This document shows positions 25,662 to 35,330 of a DNA stretch of 64,000 nt, piece after piece; within the stretch, counting starts at the first letter, position 1, and every line of letters starts with the position of its first letter. The notes beneath the pieces were generated by a model. That model worked only from the letters and a program-made list of their open reading frames with translations. It ran no database searches and was not told where the DNA came from. Made by a program: the position numbers and the translations under genes. Source of the DNA: an uncultured Lachnospiraceae bacterium (lineage in GTDB: Bacteria > Bacillota > Clostridia > Lachnospirales > Lachnospiraceae); contig CAKREB010000005.1 in NCBI GenBank assembly GCA_934317005.1, positions 124,001-188,000 of the forward strand. Reading direction: 5' to 3'.

Positions 25662-27958
25662 CTCGTATTATGAAATATATGAAAGGGTATTCCAAACTGG
25701 TGGCACTGATCGTGGTGCTTTTGGTGGTGCAGGCATTTTGTGATCTGTCGCTGCCACAGTATACATCAGACATTATTGATACCGGAATACAGAACAAGGG
25801 CGTCACCCATGTGCTGCCCGAAAAGGTACTTGCACAAGAGTTTGAAAATGCACAGGTTTTGATGACAGACAAGGAAAAGAAAGACTGGAAGGACAGTTAT
25901 CGCAAGGATGGAAAGTGTTATCAGAGAAAAGAACTGTCACAAAAACGTCTGGAAAAGCTGGATGATGAATTTTCTGTTGTGCTGATCTGCAATGCACAGA
26001 TGGCTTCGATGCCAAAGGAGCAGGTTCTGTCCCAGATGGGAGAGGAAATGACAGAGGAAAAACTTCAGGCAATGTATCAGCAGTTTGGTTTGAAATATCA
26101 TGTAACAGTTAAGAAAAACGGCAGTAAAAAGCAGGAGTATCTTGATGCAAGACCACTATATCGTGCGCTGATTGAAAACAATGTACTGACAGATAAAGCG
26201 GTACAGACAATTCGGGATAAGGTAAAAGAAAAATGTGATGCAATGGGAGATTCATTGGTTCAGTCTACAGCGGTAAATTATACGATTGCGGCAGAAAAAG
26301 CGGCTGGTGTAGATGTGGATCAGAAGCAGACAGATTACCTCTGGGTAGCAGGTGCAAAGATGCTTTTAGTTGCACTTGTTATGGCAGCAGCATTGATTCT
26401 TGTGTGCTTGTTTGCTGCGCAGGTCGGAGCAGGAATCGGACGTGATCTTCGTGGAAAGATTTATTCAAAGGTTATGCGCTTTTCGGATGCAGAGATGAAC
26501 CAGTTCTCGACTGCATCATTGATTACAAGAAGTACCAACGATGTACAGCAGGTACAGCAGGTGACAACGCTTATGCTTCGTATGATCATTTATGCGCCAA
26601 TCTTAGGAATCGGTGGAATTATCAAGGTGATCCAGACCGGATCAGGAATGGGATGGATCATTGTATTGGCTGTAGTGCTTTTGTTGGTAGTGGTCATGTT
26701 TTTGTTAAAGCTTGCTATGCCGAAGTTTAAGAAGATGCAGACTTTGGTAGACCGCATTAATCTGGTGTCCAGAGAAATTCTGACAGGACTTTCCGTTATC
26801 CGTGCTTTTGGCAGGGAGAAAAAGGAAGAGGAACGTTTTGAGGATGCCAATGTTGCACTTACAAAGAATATGCTGTTTACAAATAGAGTTATGACCTTTA
26901 TGATGCCATGTATGATGCTGATCATGAATGGAATTTCTATTTTGATCGTATGGATATCTGCGGATAAGATTGATCAGGGTACGATTCAGGTTGGTACGAT
27001 GACGGCATTTCTGACATATTCTATGCAGATCGTTATGGCGTTTTTGATGCTGACGATGCTGTCGGTTATGGCACCGCGTGCAGCAGTAGCATCTGAGAGA
27101 ATTGATGAAGTTTTGGCAACCGATGTTTTGATACAGGATGCAGCCGGAGCAGCAGAAAAAGATTTTTCCGTACAGACGGGAACAGTCACATTCCACGATG
27201 TCGGATTTGCATATCCGGGAGGAAATGAGAATGTGATCGAACATGTTTCCTTTACGGCAAAACCGGGACAGACAACGGCAATCATCGGTGGAACCGGAAG
27301 TGGAAAATCGACATTGATCAATTTGATTCCGAGATTTTATGATGTGACAGAGGGAAAAATTACAGTGGATGGAGAAGATATCCGAAATATTTCCCAGCAT
27401 GCGTTGCGTGATGCGATTGGCTATGTTCCGCAAAAGGGAGTGCTTTTTTCCGGAACGATTGCTTCAAATCTGAAGTATGGCAGAGAAGATGCGACGCAGG
27501 AGCAGATGGAAGAAGCCATTGCGATTGCACAGGCAAAAGAAATCGTAGATGGAAAGAAGGATGGATATGACAGCCCAATCGCACAGGGAGGCTCCAATGT
27601 GTCCGGAGGACAGAAGCAGCGTTTTTCGATTGCGCGTGCGATTGTCAAAGATCCTAAGATATATATTTTTGATGATAGCTTTTCGGCGTTGGATTACAAG
27701 ACGGATGCAGCATTGCGAAAAGAACTGGCAGGTAAGACAAAAGACGCTACGGTATTTATTGTAGCACAGCGTATCAGCACAATCCTGCACGCAGAGCAGA
27801 TCATTGTTCTTGATGAAGGAAGAGTGGCAGGCATTGGTACTCATGAGGAGCTGATGAAAAATTGCAGTGTGTATCGTGATATCGCAGCCTCACAGCTTAC
27901 ACAATATGATCTGGAGCAGATTGCAGAAAGCGGAAAGGGGGACGAAAGCTATGAGTAA
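25658..27958 (+). CDS. ABC exporter half-transporter with degenerate ATP site and large external insert
   Basis: 766 residues from ATG 25658 (GGAGG upstream, overlapping the marR stop). Type IV exporter: membrane helix 1, an extracytoplasmic insert of about 180 residues (about 45-230, highly charged), the remaining five helices, then the nucleotide-binding domain with Walker A G-G-T-G-S-G-K-S-T (near 545), signature V-S-G-G-Q-K-Q and Walker B I-F-D-D-S. The catalytic Glu is Asp and the H-loop His is Gln (I-V-A-Q-R-I-S-T), so this half carries the non-catalytic site of a heterodimer. Partner is the next gene. Substrate unknown; drug or peptide export is likely. Confidence 0.94.
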   Translation: MTRIMKYMKGYSKLVALIVVLLVVQAFCDLSLPQYTSDIIDTGIQNKGVTHVLPEKVLAQEFENAQVLMTDKEKKDWKDSYRKDGKCYQRKELSQKRLEKLDDEFSVVLICNAQMASMPKEQVLSQMGEEMTEEKLQAMYQQFGLKYHVTVKKNGSKKQEYLDARPLYRALIENNVLTDKAVQTIRDKVKEKCDAMGDSLVQSTAVNYTIAAEKAAGVDVDQKQTDYLWVAGAKMLLVALVMAAALILVCLFAAQVGAGIGRDLRGKIYSKVMRFSDAEMNQFSTASLITRSTNDVQQVQQVTTLMLRMIIYAPILGIGGIIKVIQTGSGMGWIIVLAVVLLLVVVMFLLKLAMPKFKKMQTLVDRINLVSREILTGLSVIRAFGREKKEEERFEDANVALTKNMLFTNRVMTFMMPCMMLIMNGISILIVWISADKIDQGTIQVGTMTAFLTYSMQIVMAFLMLTMLSVMAPRAAVASERIDEVLATDVLIQDAAGAAEKDFSVQTGTVTFHDVGFAYPGGNENVIEHVSFTAKPGQTTAIIGGTGSGKSTLINLIPRFYDVTEGKITVDGEDIRNISQHALRDAIGYVPQKGVLFSGTIASNLKYGREDATQEQMEEAIAIAQAKEIVDGKKDGYDSPIAQGGSNVSGGQKQRFSIARAIVKDPKIYIFDDSFSALDYKTDAALRKELAGKTKDATVFIVAQRISTILHAEQIIVLDEGRVAGIGTHEELMKNCSVYRDIAASQLTQYDLEQIAESGKGDESYE

Positions 27959-29780
27959 TAGTCAACCGAGAGGCCCAAGGAGAATGCATGGTGGCGCAAT
28001 GGGAACGGAAAAGGCAAAAAACTTTAAAGGAACCATCCGTCAGATGATGTCTTATATTGGACACTATAAAATTGGATTAATTTTTGTTGCCTTGTTTGCA
28101 GTCGGTTCCACGATTTTTAATGTGGCAGGACCTAAAATCTTAGGAAAAGCAACAACAGAGCTTTCGGAAGGTCTGATGCGCAAGATACAGGGGAACGGAG
28201 GTATTGATTTTTCTAAGATCGGCTGGATTCTGGTAAGTGTATTGTGTTTATACGGATGCAGTGCGATTCTTAATGCATTGCAGGGTTGGATCATGACAGG
28301 GATTACCCAGAAGATCTGTTACCGTCTGAGAAAAGAGATTTCAGAAAAGATCAATCGTATGCCGATGAAGTATTTTGAGAGCAGAACATACGGTGAAGTG
28401 CTTTCACGTATTACAAATGATGTAGATAGTGTGGGAATGGGCTTGAACCAGAGTGTGACACAGATTATCACATCAGTTACAACGCTGATTGGTGTGTTTA
28501 TCATGATGCTTTCCATCAGTCCATTGATGACTTTGATCGCACTTGTAATCCTGCCGATTTCCGTTGCACTCATTAGTTTTGTGGTAAAGAAGTCGCAGAA
28601 GTACTTTAAGACACAGCAGGAGTATTTAGGACATATCAACGGTCAGATTGAGGAAAATTATGGCGGACACAATGTAGTGCGCGCATTTAATAAGGAAGAG
28701 AGTGCGGTAAAGAGCTTTTTGGAAACAAACGATGTGTTATATGATTCGGCATGGAAGTCACAGTTTTTATCCGGAATGATGCAGCCGATCATGATGTTTG
28801 TCGGTAATCTGGGATATGCAGGTGTTGCAATTGCAGGTGGTTTCCTTACGATCAATGGAACAATCCAGGTAGGTGATATTCAGGCATTTATTCAGTATGT
28901 AAAGCAGTTTACACAGCCGGTTCAGCAGATTGCGCAGGTTACAAACATGCTGCAGTCAATGGCAGCGGCAGCAGAACGTGTCTTCGAGTTCCTTGCAGAA
29001 GAGGAAGAAGAGCAGGTTGCAGAGAATCCGGTGAAATTACAACAGATAGATGGAAATGTTGATTTTGAACACATTAGTTTTGGCTATGTAGAGAATCAGA
29101 CGATCATCAAGGATTTTAGTACACATGTAGATTCCGGAAAGAAGATTGCGATCGTTGGCCCGACAGGTGCAGGAAAGACAACGCTTGTCAAGTTGTTAAT
29201 GCGTTTCTATGACGTAAATAGCGGTGTGATTCTTCTAGACGGTCATGATATCCGTGATTTTAACCGCAGGGATCTTCGCGATGCATTTGGTATGGTTTTG
29301 CAGGACACGTGGCTCTTTAAAGGAACGATCATGGAAAATATACGGTATGGTAAGTTAGATGCCACAGACGAAGAAGTTATAGCAGCAGCCAAAGCAGCCC
29401 ATGCAGACAGCTTTATCCGTACATTGCCGGGTGGATATCAGATGGAACTAAATGAAGAGGCAAGCAATGTGTCACAAGGACAGAAACAGCTCCTTACAAT
29501 CGCAAGAGCAATTCTTGCAAATAATCGTATTTTGATTCTGGATGAAGCAACTTCATCGGTAGACACCTATACGGAAATCCGTATACAGAAAGCAATGGAT
29601 AACCTGATGAAAGGCAGAACAAGCTTTGTCATCGCCCATCGTCTTTCCACGATCCGTGATGCAGACAGCATCCTCGTCATGAAAGACGGAGATATCGTAG
29701 AACAGGGAAATCACGAAGAACTCTTAGCCAAAAACGGCTTCTACGCAGAACTGTATAAGAGTCAGTTTGCGACAGCGTAG
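27951..29780 (+). CDS. ABC exporter half-transporter with intact catalytic site
   Basis: 609 residues from ATG 27951, overlapping the previous gene by 8 bases. The N-terminus is Gly/Arg-rich, then six membrane helices and a nucleotide-binding domain with Walker A G-P-T-G-A-G-K-T-T, signature V-S-Q-G-Q-K-Q, Walker B with catalytic Glu (I-L-I-L-D-E-A-T-S) and H-loop V-I-A-H-R-L-S-T. It complements the degenerate partner, as in BmrC/BmrD or TM287/288. A strong terminator follows. Confidence 0.95.
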   Translation: MSNSQPRGPRRMHGGAMGTEKAKNFKGTIRQMMSYIGHYKIGLIFVALFAVGSTIFNVAGPKILGKATTELSEGLMRKIQGNGGIDFSKIGWILVSVLCLYGCSAILNALQGWIMTGITQKICYRLRKEISEKINRMPMKYFESRTYGEVLSRITNDVDSVGMGLNQSVTQIITSVTTLIGVFIMMLSISPLMTLIALVILPISVALISFVVKKSQKYFKTQQEYLGHINGQIEENYGGHNVVRAFNKEESAVKSFLETNDVLYDSAWKSQFLSGMMQPIMMFVGNLGYAGVAIAGGFLTINGTIQVGDIQAFIQYVKQFTQPVQQIAQVTNMLQSMAAAAERVFEFLAEEEEEQVAENPVKLQQIDGNVDFEHISFGYVENQTIIKDFSTHVDSGKKIAIVGPTGAGKTTLVKLLMRFYDVNSGVILLDGHDIRDFNRRDLRDAFGMVLQDTWLFKGTIMENIRYGKLDATDEEVIAAAKAAHADSFIRTLPGGYQMELNEEASNVSQGQKQLLTIARAILANNRILILDEATSSVDTYTEIRIQKAMDNLMKGRTSFVIAHRLSTIRDADSILVMKDGDIVEQGNHEELLAKNGFYAELYKSQFATA

Positions 29781-29803
29781 TCACAGTTCGCTCGTGCAAT
29801 ATG

Positions 29804-29857
29804 AAAAAACTCCTCAGGTGTTGCAAGCTTGCTTGCAAATACCTGAGGAGTTTTTTT
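29804..29857 (+). terminator. Strong terminator of the marR/ABC operon
   Basis: Perfect 16-base outer arms (29804-29819 and 29841-29856), inner TTGCAAGC/GCTTGCAA, ending in seven T. The A-rich 5' side could let it act on both strands. Confidence 0.9.
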
Positions 29858-29878
29858 GTATTGTAAGGCGAATAGCCT

Positions 29879-29968
29879 GACCGCCCCGACATGACCAAGC
29901 GGAAAGCAGATGGAACATCTGCGATTTTCGCAGGAAGTGCGAAAAAGCTTGGGAATGAAGGGGAGGTC
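29879..29968 (+). other. Candidate three-way-junction structured element upstream of secA
   Basis: The gene-free stretch 29781-30139 contains this folding block. Outer stem GACC/GGTC plus CCCC/GGGG (29879-29887 with 29960-29968, one G-A mismatch); a symmetric 7x7 internal loop GACATGA/GAATGAA; stem CCAAGC/GCTTGG; then two hairpins, GCAGATG/CATCTGC and TTTTCGCA/TGCGAAAA. A competing hairpin CTGCGA/TCGCAG (29919-29933) would exclude both. Ten-base arms at 29787-29796 and 29968-29977 form a wider inverted repeat. It may be a small RNA or a dispersed palindromic repeat; orientation is not certain. Confidence 0.5.
29882..29915 (+). repeat. 34-bp direct repeat, copy 1
   Basis: Matches 29995-30028 with one difference (C at 29895, T at 30008). 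It forms the 5' part of the structured element. Confidence 0.9.
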
Positions 29969-29994
29969 ACGAGCGAACAAGGTTATCTGTGCCG

Positions 29995-30028
29995 CGCCCC
30001 GACATGATCAAGCGGAAAGCAGATGGAA
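29995..30028 (+). repeat. 34-bp direct repeat, copy 2 (partial second structured element)
   Basis: Second copy, 113 bases downstream, lacking the 3' half needed to fold. It ends 18 bases before the secA -35 box. Confidence 0.9.
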
Positions 30029-30046
30029 AGCAGCATATTAAAAAAC

Positions 30047-30075
30047 TTGCTTCTCACAAGGTTTAATGCTATACT
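30047..30075 (+). promoter_or_regulatory. secA promoter
   Basis: TTGCTT (30047-30052), 17-base spacer ending in TGC, TATACT (30070-30075); extended -10 type. 65 bases before the secA start. Confidence 0.8.
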
Positions 30076-30139
30076 TTAGTTTGGTTTCGTTTTTTTATGT
30101 TTTTAGGGAAAATTAATTGATTTTATAGGAGCGATATTC

Positions 30140-32704
30140 ATGAGTTTATTTGGTAAAATTTTTGGAACACACAGTCAGCATGAGGTAAAGAGAATTCTTC
30201 CTATTGTTGATAAGATTGAGGCATTGGCGCCTGAGTTTGAAAAGCTCACAGATGAACAGCTGCAGGCAAAAACGCCGGAATTTAAAGAAAGACTGGAAAA
30301 GGGAGAAACATTAGATGACCTGCTCCCGGAAGCATATGCGACTGTGCGTGAGGCAGCCACACGTGTGCTGGGAATGCGTCACTATCGTGTACAGTTGATC
30401 GGTGGTGTGATCTTACATCAGGGACGTATTACAGAGATGCGTACCGGTGAAGGTAAGACATTGGTATCAACTCTTCCGGCATATCTGAATGCATTAGAGG
30501 GCAAGGGTGTTCACATCGTAACAGTCAATGATTACCTTGCTAAGCGTGATGCAGAGTGGATGGGAAAGGTTCATGAATTTTTAGGTCTTACAGTCGGAGT
30601 TATTTTAAATTCTATGAATAATGACGAAAGACGTGAGGCATATAATTGTGATATTACGTATGCAACCAACAACGAATTAGGTTTTGATTATCTGCGTGAT
30701 AACATGGTTGTCTACAAAGAAGAACTGGTACAGCGTTCGTTACATTATGCCATCATCGATGAGGTCGATTCGGTATTGATCGATGAGGCAAGAACTCCAT
30801 TGATCATTTCAGGACAGAGTGGAAAGTCTACAAAGCTTTATGAAGCATGTGATATTTTTGTAAAGCAGCTTACAAGAGGTACGGCAAAGGAACTTTCCAA
30901 GATGGATATCCTGATGAATGAGGAAGAGCAGGAAACAGGAGATTATGTTGTAGATGAGAAGGATAAGAATGTCAATCTGACAGAGGAAGGTGTGCGTAAG
31001 GCAGAGCGTTTCTTCCAGGTAGACAATCTTGCTGATCCGGATAATCTGGAACTGCAGCATAACATTAACCTTGCGCTTCGTGCACATTCACTGATGTTCC
31101 GTGATAAGGATTATGTGGTCAATGATGATGAGGTTCTGATCGTTGATGAGTTTACCGGCCGTATCATGCCGGGACGTCGCTTTTCTGATGGCCTTCATCA
31201 GGCAATCGAAGCAAAAGAGCATGTAAAGGTTAAGAGAGAAAGCAAGACGTTAGCAACAATCACATTCCAGAACTTCTTTAATAAATATGAAAAGAAATCC
31301 GGTATGACAGGTACAGCCCTGACAGAGGAAAAAGAATTTCGTGAGATCTATGGAATGGATGTTGTTGAAGTTCCTACAAACCTTCCAATCGCACGTATCG
31401 ATTATAACGATGTGGTTTATAAGACAAAAGAAGATAAGTTTAATGCTGTTGTAGAAGATATTGCACAGGCTCATGCGAAGGGACAGCCTGTTCTGGTTGG
31501 TACGATTACGATCGAAACATCAGAATATCTGAGCCATAAGCTGCAAAAGAAGGGAATCCCGCACAAGGTCTTAAATGCGAAGTTCCATGAGTTGGAGGCT
31601 GAGATCATCGCAGATGCCGGTCAGATGGGTGCTGTTACGATCGCAACCAACATGGCAGGTCGTGGTACCGATATCAAGCTTGGCGAAGGTGTGAAAGAGT
31701 TAGGTGGTCTTAAGATCATCGGTACAGAGCGCCATGAGTCAAGACGTATCGATAACCAGTTACGTGGTCGTGCCGGACGTCAGGGAGATCCGGGTGAATC
31801 CCGTTTCTATATTTCTCTGGAAGATGATCTCATGCGTCTGTTTGGTTCAGAGCGTTTGATGGGATTGTTTGAGGCAATGCCGGACGGTGAGCAGATTGAA
31901 CATAAGATGCTTTCCAATGCGATCGAAGGTGCGCAGAAGAAGATTGAGGGAAATAACTTTGGTATCCGTAAAAACCTTCTGGAGTTTGACCGTGTCAACA
32001 ATGAGCAGCGTGAGGTAATCTACAAAGAGCGCCGTAAAGTATTAGACGGCGAGAGCATGCGTGATACAATCTACAAGATGATCACAGAGGTGGTAGAGCG
32101 TGTGGTAGATGCGATCATTAATGCAGATTCGGCAGCGGAAGAGTGGGATCTGGATGAATTGAACAATGTTCTTCGTCCAATCATTCCAATGCCAAGAATC
32201 ACTCTGACAGATGAGCAGATGAAGCATATGAAGAAGGATGAGCTTTTACAGCAGTTGAAGGAAGAAGCTGTAAAAGTGTATGAAGCAAAAGAAGCAGAGT
32301 TCCCTGATCCGGATCAGATCCGTGAAGTGGAGCGCATTATCCTTTTGAAAGTGATCGACCATAAGTGGATGGATCACATTGATGATATGGATCAGCTTCG
32401 TCAGGGAATCGGTCTGCAGGCATTTGGACAGAGAGACCCGGTTGTAGAATATAAGTTTGCGGGTTTTGATATGTTCAATGCGATGATCGATGCAATCTCA
32501 GAGGAAACGGTGAAAGCGCTGATGCATGTTCAGATTGAGCAGAAGGTAGAGCGTGAGCAGGTAGCAAAGGTGACAGGAACGAATAAGGACGATTCTGCCG
32601 TAGCTGCACCGAAGAAGCGCGAGGGAAGAAAAGTACAGCCAAATGATCCTTGTCCATGTGGAAGTGGCAAGAAGTACAAGATGTGCTGTGGAAAACGTAT
32701 CTGA
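30140..32704 (+). CDS. secA: Preprotein translocase ATPase SecA
   Basis: Motor that pushes unfolded preproteins through SecYEG. 854 residues. Visible: Walker A in M-R-T-G-E-G-K-T (near 103), the DEAD-like box V-D-S-V-L-I-D-E-A, motif R-G-R-A-G-R-Q-G-D-P-G, and the C-terminal zinc tail C-P-C-G-S-G-K-K-Y-K-M-C-C that binds SecB or ribosomes in relatives. AGGAG precedes the ATG. prfB follows, a typical Firmicutes arrangement. Confidence 0.98.
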   Translation: MSLFGKIFGTHSQHEVKRILPIVDKIEALAPEFEKLTDEQLQAKTPEFKERLEKGETLDDLLPEAYATVREAATRVLGMRHYRVQLIGGVILHQGRITEMRTGEGKTLVSTLPAYLNALEGKGVHIVTVNDYLAKRDAEWMGKVHEFLGLTVGVILNSMNNDERREAYNCDITYATNNELGFDYLRDNMVVYKEELVQRSLHYAIIDEVDSVLIDEARTPLIISGQSGKSTKLYEACDIFVKQLTRGTAKELSKMDILMNEEEQETGDYVVDEKDKNVNLTEEGVRKAERFFQVDNLADPDNLELQHNINLALRAHSLMFRDKDYVVNDDEVLIVDEFTGRIMPGRRFSDGLHQAIEAKEHVKVKRESKTLATITFQNFFNKYEKKSGMTGTALTEEKEFREIYGMDVVEVPTNLPIARIDYNDVVYKTKEDKFNAVVEDIAQAHAKGQPVLVGTITIETSEYLSHKLQKKGIPHKVLNAKFHELEAEIIADAGQMGAVTIATNMAGRGTDIKLGEGVKELGGLKIIGTERHESRRIDNQLRGRAGRQGDPGESRFYISLEDDLMRLFGSERLMGLFEAMPDGEQIEHKMLSNAIEGAQKKIEGNNFGIRKNLLEFDRVNNEQREVIYKERRKVLDGESMRDTIYKMITEVVERVVDAIINADSAAEEWDLDELNNVLRPIIPMPRITLTDEQMKHMKKDELLQQLKEEAVKVYEAKEAEFPDPDQIREVERIILLKVIDHKWMDHIDDMDQLRQGIGLQAFGQRDPVVEYKFAGFDMFNAMIDAISEETVKALMHVQIEQKVEREQVAKVTGTNKDDSAVAAPKKREGRKVQPNDPCPCGSGKKYKMCCGKRI

Positions 32705-32863
32705 TTTTAGGTGATCAGTATAGATTCTTGTCAATTTGTATAGAAAATAGTTGAAATTGTCTAATTATTTCTATTTGCACCAGATAAAAAGGTTTGGTAA
32801 GATGATGAGAAAGCCGGTCTGCATTTTGAGAGATGCAGACCGGATATAGAAAGAGGTGAGTTG

Positions 32864-33968
32864 ATGGTAGAGTTTGATAATATGAAACAGGTATTATCCG
32901 ACTACGAGAAACCACTGCTTGAAATGGGGAACTCACTTTGACCTCGCTAATAAAAAAGACAGGGTTGAAGAATTAGAAAAGACAATGGAAGAACCGGGAT
33001 TCTGGGATGATCCGGAGAGTTCGACAGCAGTAGTTCAAGAAACAAAGAAATTAAAAACAGTGATCGAGCGGTATGAAACACTTTGCAGTGACCGCGAAGA
33101 TATGCTGACACTGATCGAGATTGGTGAGGAAGAAAACGATGCCGAACTCGTGGAAGAGATACAGTCGTCGCTTACTGCATTTGAAGAGCAGTTTGAGGAG
33201 CTTCGTATCGAAACATTATTAAGTGGAGAGTACGACAAAGATTCCGCAATCCTTACCTTGCACGCAGGTGCAGGCGGTACGGAAAGCTGTGACTGGGCAA
33301 GCATGTTATGCAGAATGTATCAGAGATGGGCAGAGAAGAAGGGCTTTCAGGTTGAGATGCTTGATTTCTTAGATGGTGATGAAGCAGGCTTTAAGTCGGT
33401 AACGCTGCAGATCAACGGTATCAATGCATATGGTTATCTGAAATCCGAGCATGGTGTACACCGTCTGGTGCGCATTTCACCGTTTAATGCCGCAGGTAAA
33501 AGGCAGACATCCTTTGTATCATGTGATGTTATGCCGGATATTGAAGAAGACTTAGATGTTGAGATCGCAGATGATGATATCCGAATCGACACATACCGTT
33601 CCAGCGGAGCGGGTGGACAGCATATCAACAAAACATCCTCTGCCATCCGTATTACACATTTCCCGACCGGAATTGTAGTACAGTGTCAGAATGAGCGCTC
33701 CCAGCATATGAATAAAGATAAAGCCATGCAGATGCTCAAGGCAAAGCTTTATATGTTAAAGCAGCAGGAACAGCTTGACAAGGCAAATGGAATCCGCGGA
33801 GAGGCAAAGGAGATTGGCTGGGGCAGTCAGATCCGGTCTTATGTTATGCAGCCATATACTATGGTAAAAGATCATCGGACAAATGCAGAAGTCAGCAATG
33901 TACAGGGTGTGTTAGATGGAAATATTGATCCGTTTATTAACGCATATCTGGCTTGGATTACAAAATAA
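32864..33968 (+). CDS. prfB: Peptide chain release factor 2 (programmed +1 frameshift)
   Basis: RF2 reads UGA and UAA. 367 residues after frameshift: ATG 32864 opens 25 codons to CTT (32936), followed by in-frame TGA (32939-32941); a +1 shift continues at GAC (32940) to the stop at 33966. This is the known autoregulatory site: low RF2 lets ribosomes slip. Motifs: S-P-F stop-recognition tripeptide (R-I-S-P-F-N) and G-A-G-G-Q catalytic loop. AGAGGTG precedes the ATG. Annotators who ignore the shift would start it wrongly near 32919. Confidence 0.96.
32926..32942 (+). promoter_or_regulatory. RF2 recoding site
   Basis: CTTTGAC with an upstream GGGG that can pair with the ribosomal anti-SD. The GGGG ends 6 bases before CTT, against 3 in Escherichia coli, so stimulation may differ. 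Confidence 0.9.
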
Positions 33969-34034
33969 ATGGATGCTATCGTATCTGCAAAGATGCAGAT
34001 AAAATAAAATGACAGGCAGCGAAGGAGGAAAAAC

Positions 34035-35246
34035 ATGATAAAGGTAAGTGTATTAGGCTACGGTACAGTTGGATCAGGAGTTGTAGAGATTTTGAGGGAG
34101 AACGCAGCACTGATAACAAAGAGAACCGGTGAGGATATTCAGGTAAAGTCTGTTCTTGATCTGAGAGATTTTCCGGGAGATCCCGTGCAGGATATTATCG
34201 TTCATGATTTTGAAGAAGTAAAGAACGATCCTGAGGTACAGATCGTAGTCGAAACGATGGGAGGACTCCATCCTGCCTACGAATTTGTAAAAGCATCTTT
34301 AGAGAGTGGAAAGAGCGTTTGCACATCGAACAAAGCACTGGTTGCCGCATATGGTCCGGAGCTTTTGGCAATCGCACAGGAAAAGAATGTAAACTTCCTG
34401 TTTGAAGCAAGTGTTGGCGGTGGTATTCCTATTATCCGCCCATTAAAGATTTCGCTTGCACCGGATGAAATCTTAGAGATTTCCGGTATCTTAAATGGAA
34501 CAACAAATTATATTTTGACAGAAATGACGGAGCAGGGCTCTGACTTTGATTCCGTGTTAAAGGATGCACAGGATAAGGGATATGCAGAAAAAGATCCGAC
34601 AGCCGATGTAGAGGGATATGATGCATGTCGTAAGATTGCAATCCTTACTTCTCTTGCTTATGGCAAGCAGCTTGACTTTGAGGATATTTATACAGAAGGA
34701 ATCACAAAGATTACAGACCGTGATATTCAATATGCGAAGAAGTTAGGCGCTAAGGTGAAAATCTTTGGTTCCAGCAAGAAGGTAGGAGATAAGGTGTCTG
34801 CAATGGTAGCACCAAAGCTTATCACATCTTCTCATCCTTTATATAGCGTAGATGGTGTGTTTAATGCTATCTTAGTAAAGGGTAACATGGTTGGTGACGT
34901 TATGTTCTATGGTCAGGGTGCAGGAAAGCTTGCAACAGCAAGTGCAGTTGTGTCTGATATCATGGACGAGGCAAAGCATATCAATGTAAACATGAAGACA
35001 TTATGGTCACATGAAAAGCTTGCACTGTTACCGATGGATGAAGTGGAATCCAAGTTCTTTGTCCGTGTCCGCGGTACAAAGGAACAGTTAGAGGATAAGG
35101 TCAATACATTGTTTGGAAAGGTAACAGCTGTAGATGTCGGTTACAGTGATGAATATGCATTTGTAACAGAAGAGATTGCAGAGGCTGTTTACGATGCAGC
35201 AGAAAAAGAGTTAGATATCATCAATAAAATCCGTTTTGATGCATAA
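34035..35246 (+). CDS. hom: Homoserine dehydrogenase
   Basis: Reduces aspartate semialdehyde to homoserine with NAD(P)H on the way to threonine and methionine. 403 residues: N-terminal nucleotide-binding fold (G-Y-G-T-V-G-S-G-V), catalytic domain with G-I-L-N-G-T-T-N-Y-I-L and D-P-T-A-D-V-E-G-Y-D-A, and a C-terminal ACT domain (about 325-400) for feedback control, probably by threonine. GGAGG precedes the ATG. It lies with a putative homoserine kinase and aspartokinase in a threonine/lysine-branch cluster. Confidence 0.97.
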   Translation: MIKVSVLGYGTVGSGVVEILRENAALITKRTGEDIQVKSVLDLRDFPGDPVQDIIVHDFEEVKNDPEVQIVVETMGGLHPAYEFVKASLESGKSVCTSNKALVAAYGPELLAIAQEKNVNFLFEASVGGGIPIIRPLKISLAPDEILEISGILNGTTNYILTEMTEQGSDFDSVLKDAQDKGYAEKDPTADVEGYDACRKIAILTSLAYGKQLDFEDIYTEGITKITDRDIQYAKKLGAKVKIFGSSKKVGDKVSAMVAPKLITSSHPLYSVDGVFNAILVKGNMVGDVMFYGQGAGKLATASAVVSDIMDEAKHINVNMKTLWSHEKLALLPMDEVESKFFVRVRGTKEQLEDKVNTLFGKVTAVDVGYSDEYAFVTEEIAEAVYDAAEKELDIINKIRFDA

Positions 35247-35330
35247 AGGCTACAGCTTAGGAAAGCTGCAGACAGCATAAGAATAAATCAAAGGCGCTTC
35301 ACTTAAAATACGCGCAGAAAAGAGGAAAAA

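Noticed and set aside
33979..33999. Small hairpin before hom as threonine attenuator
   Set aside because: No T run and no leader peptide rich in Thr codons.
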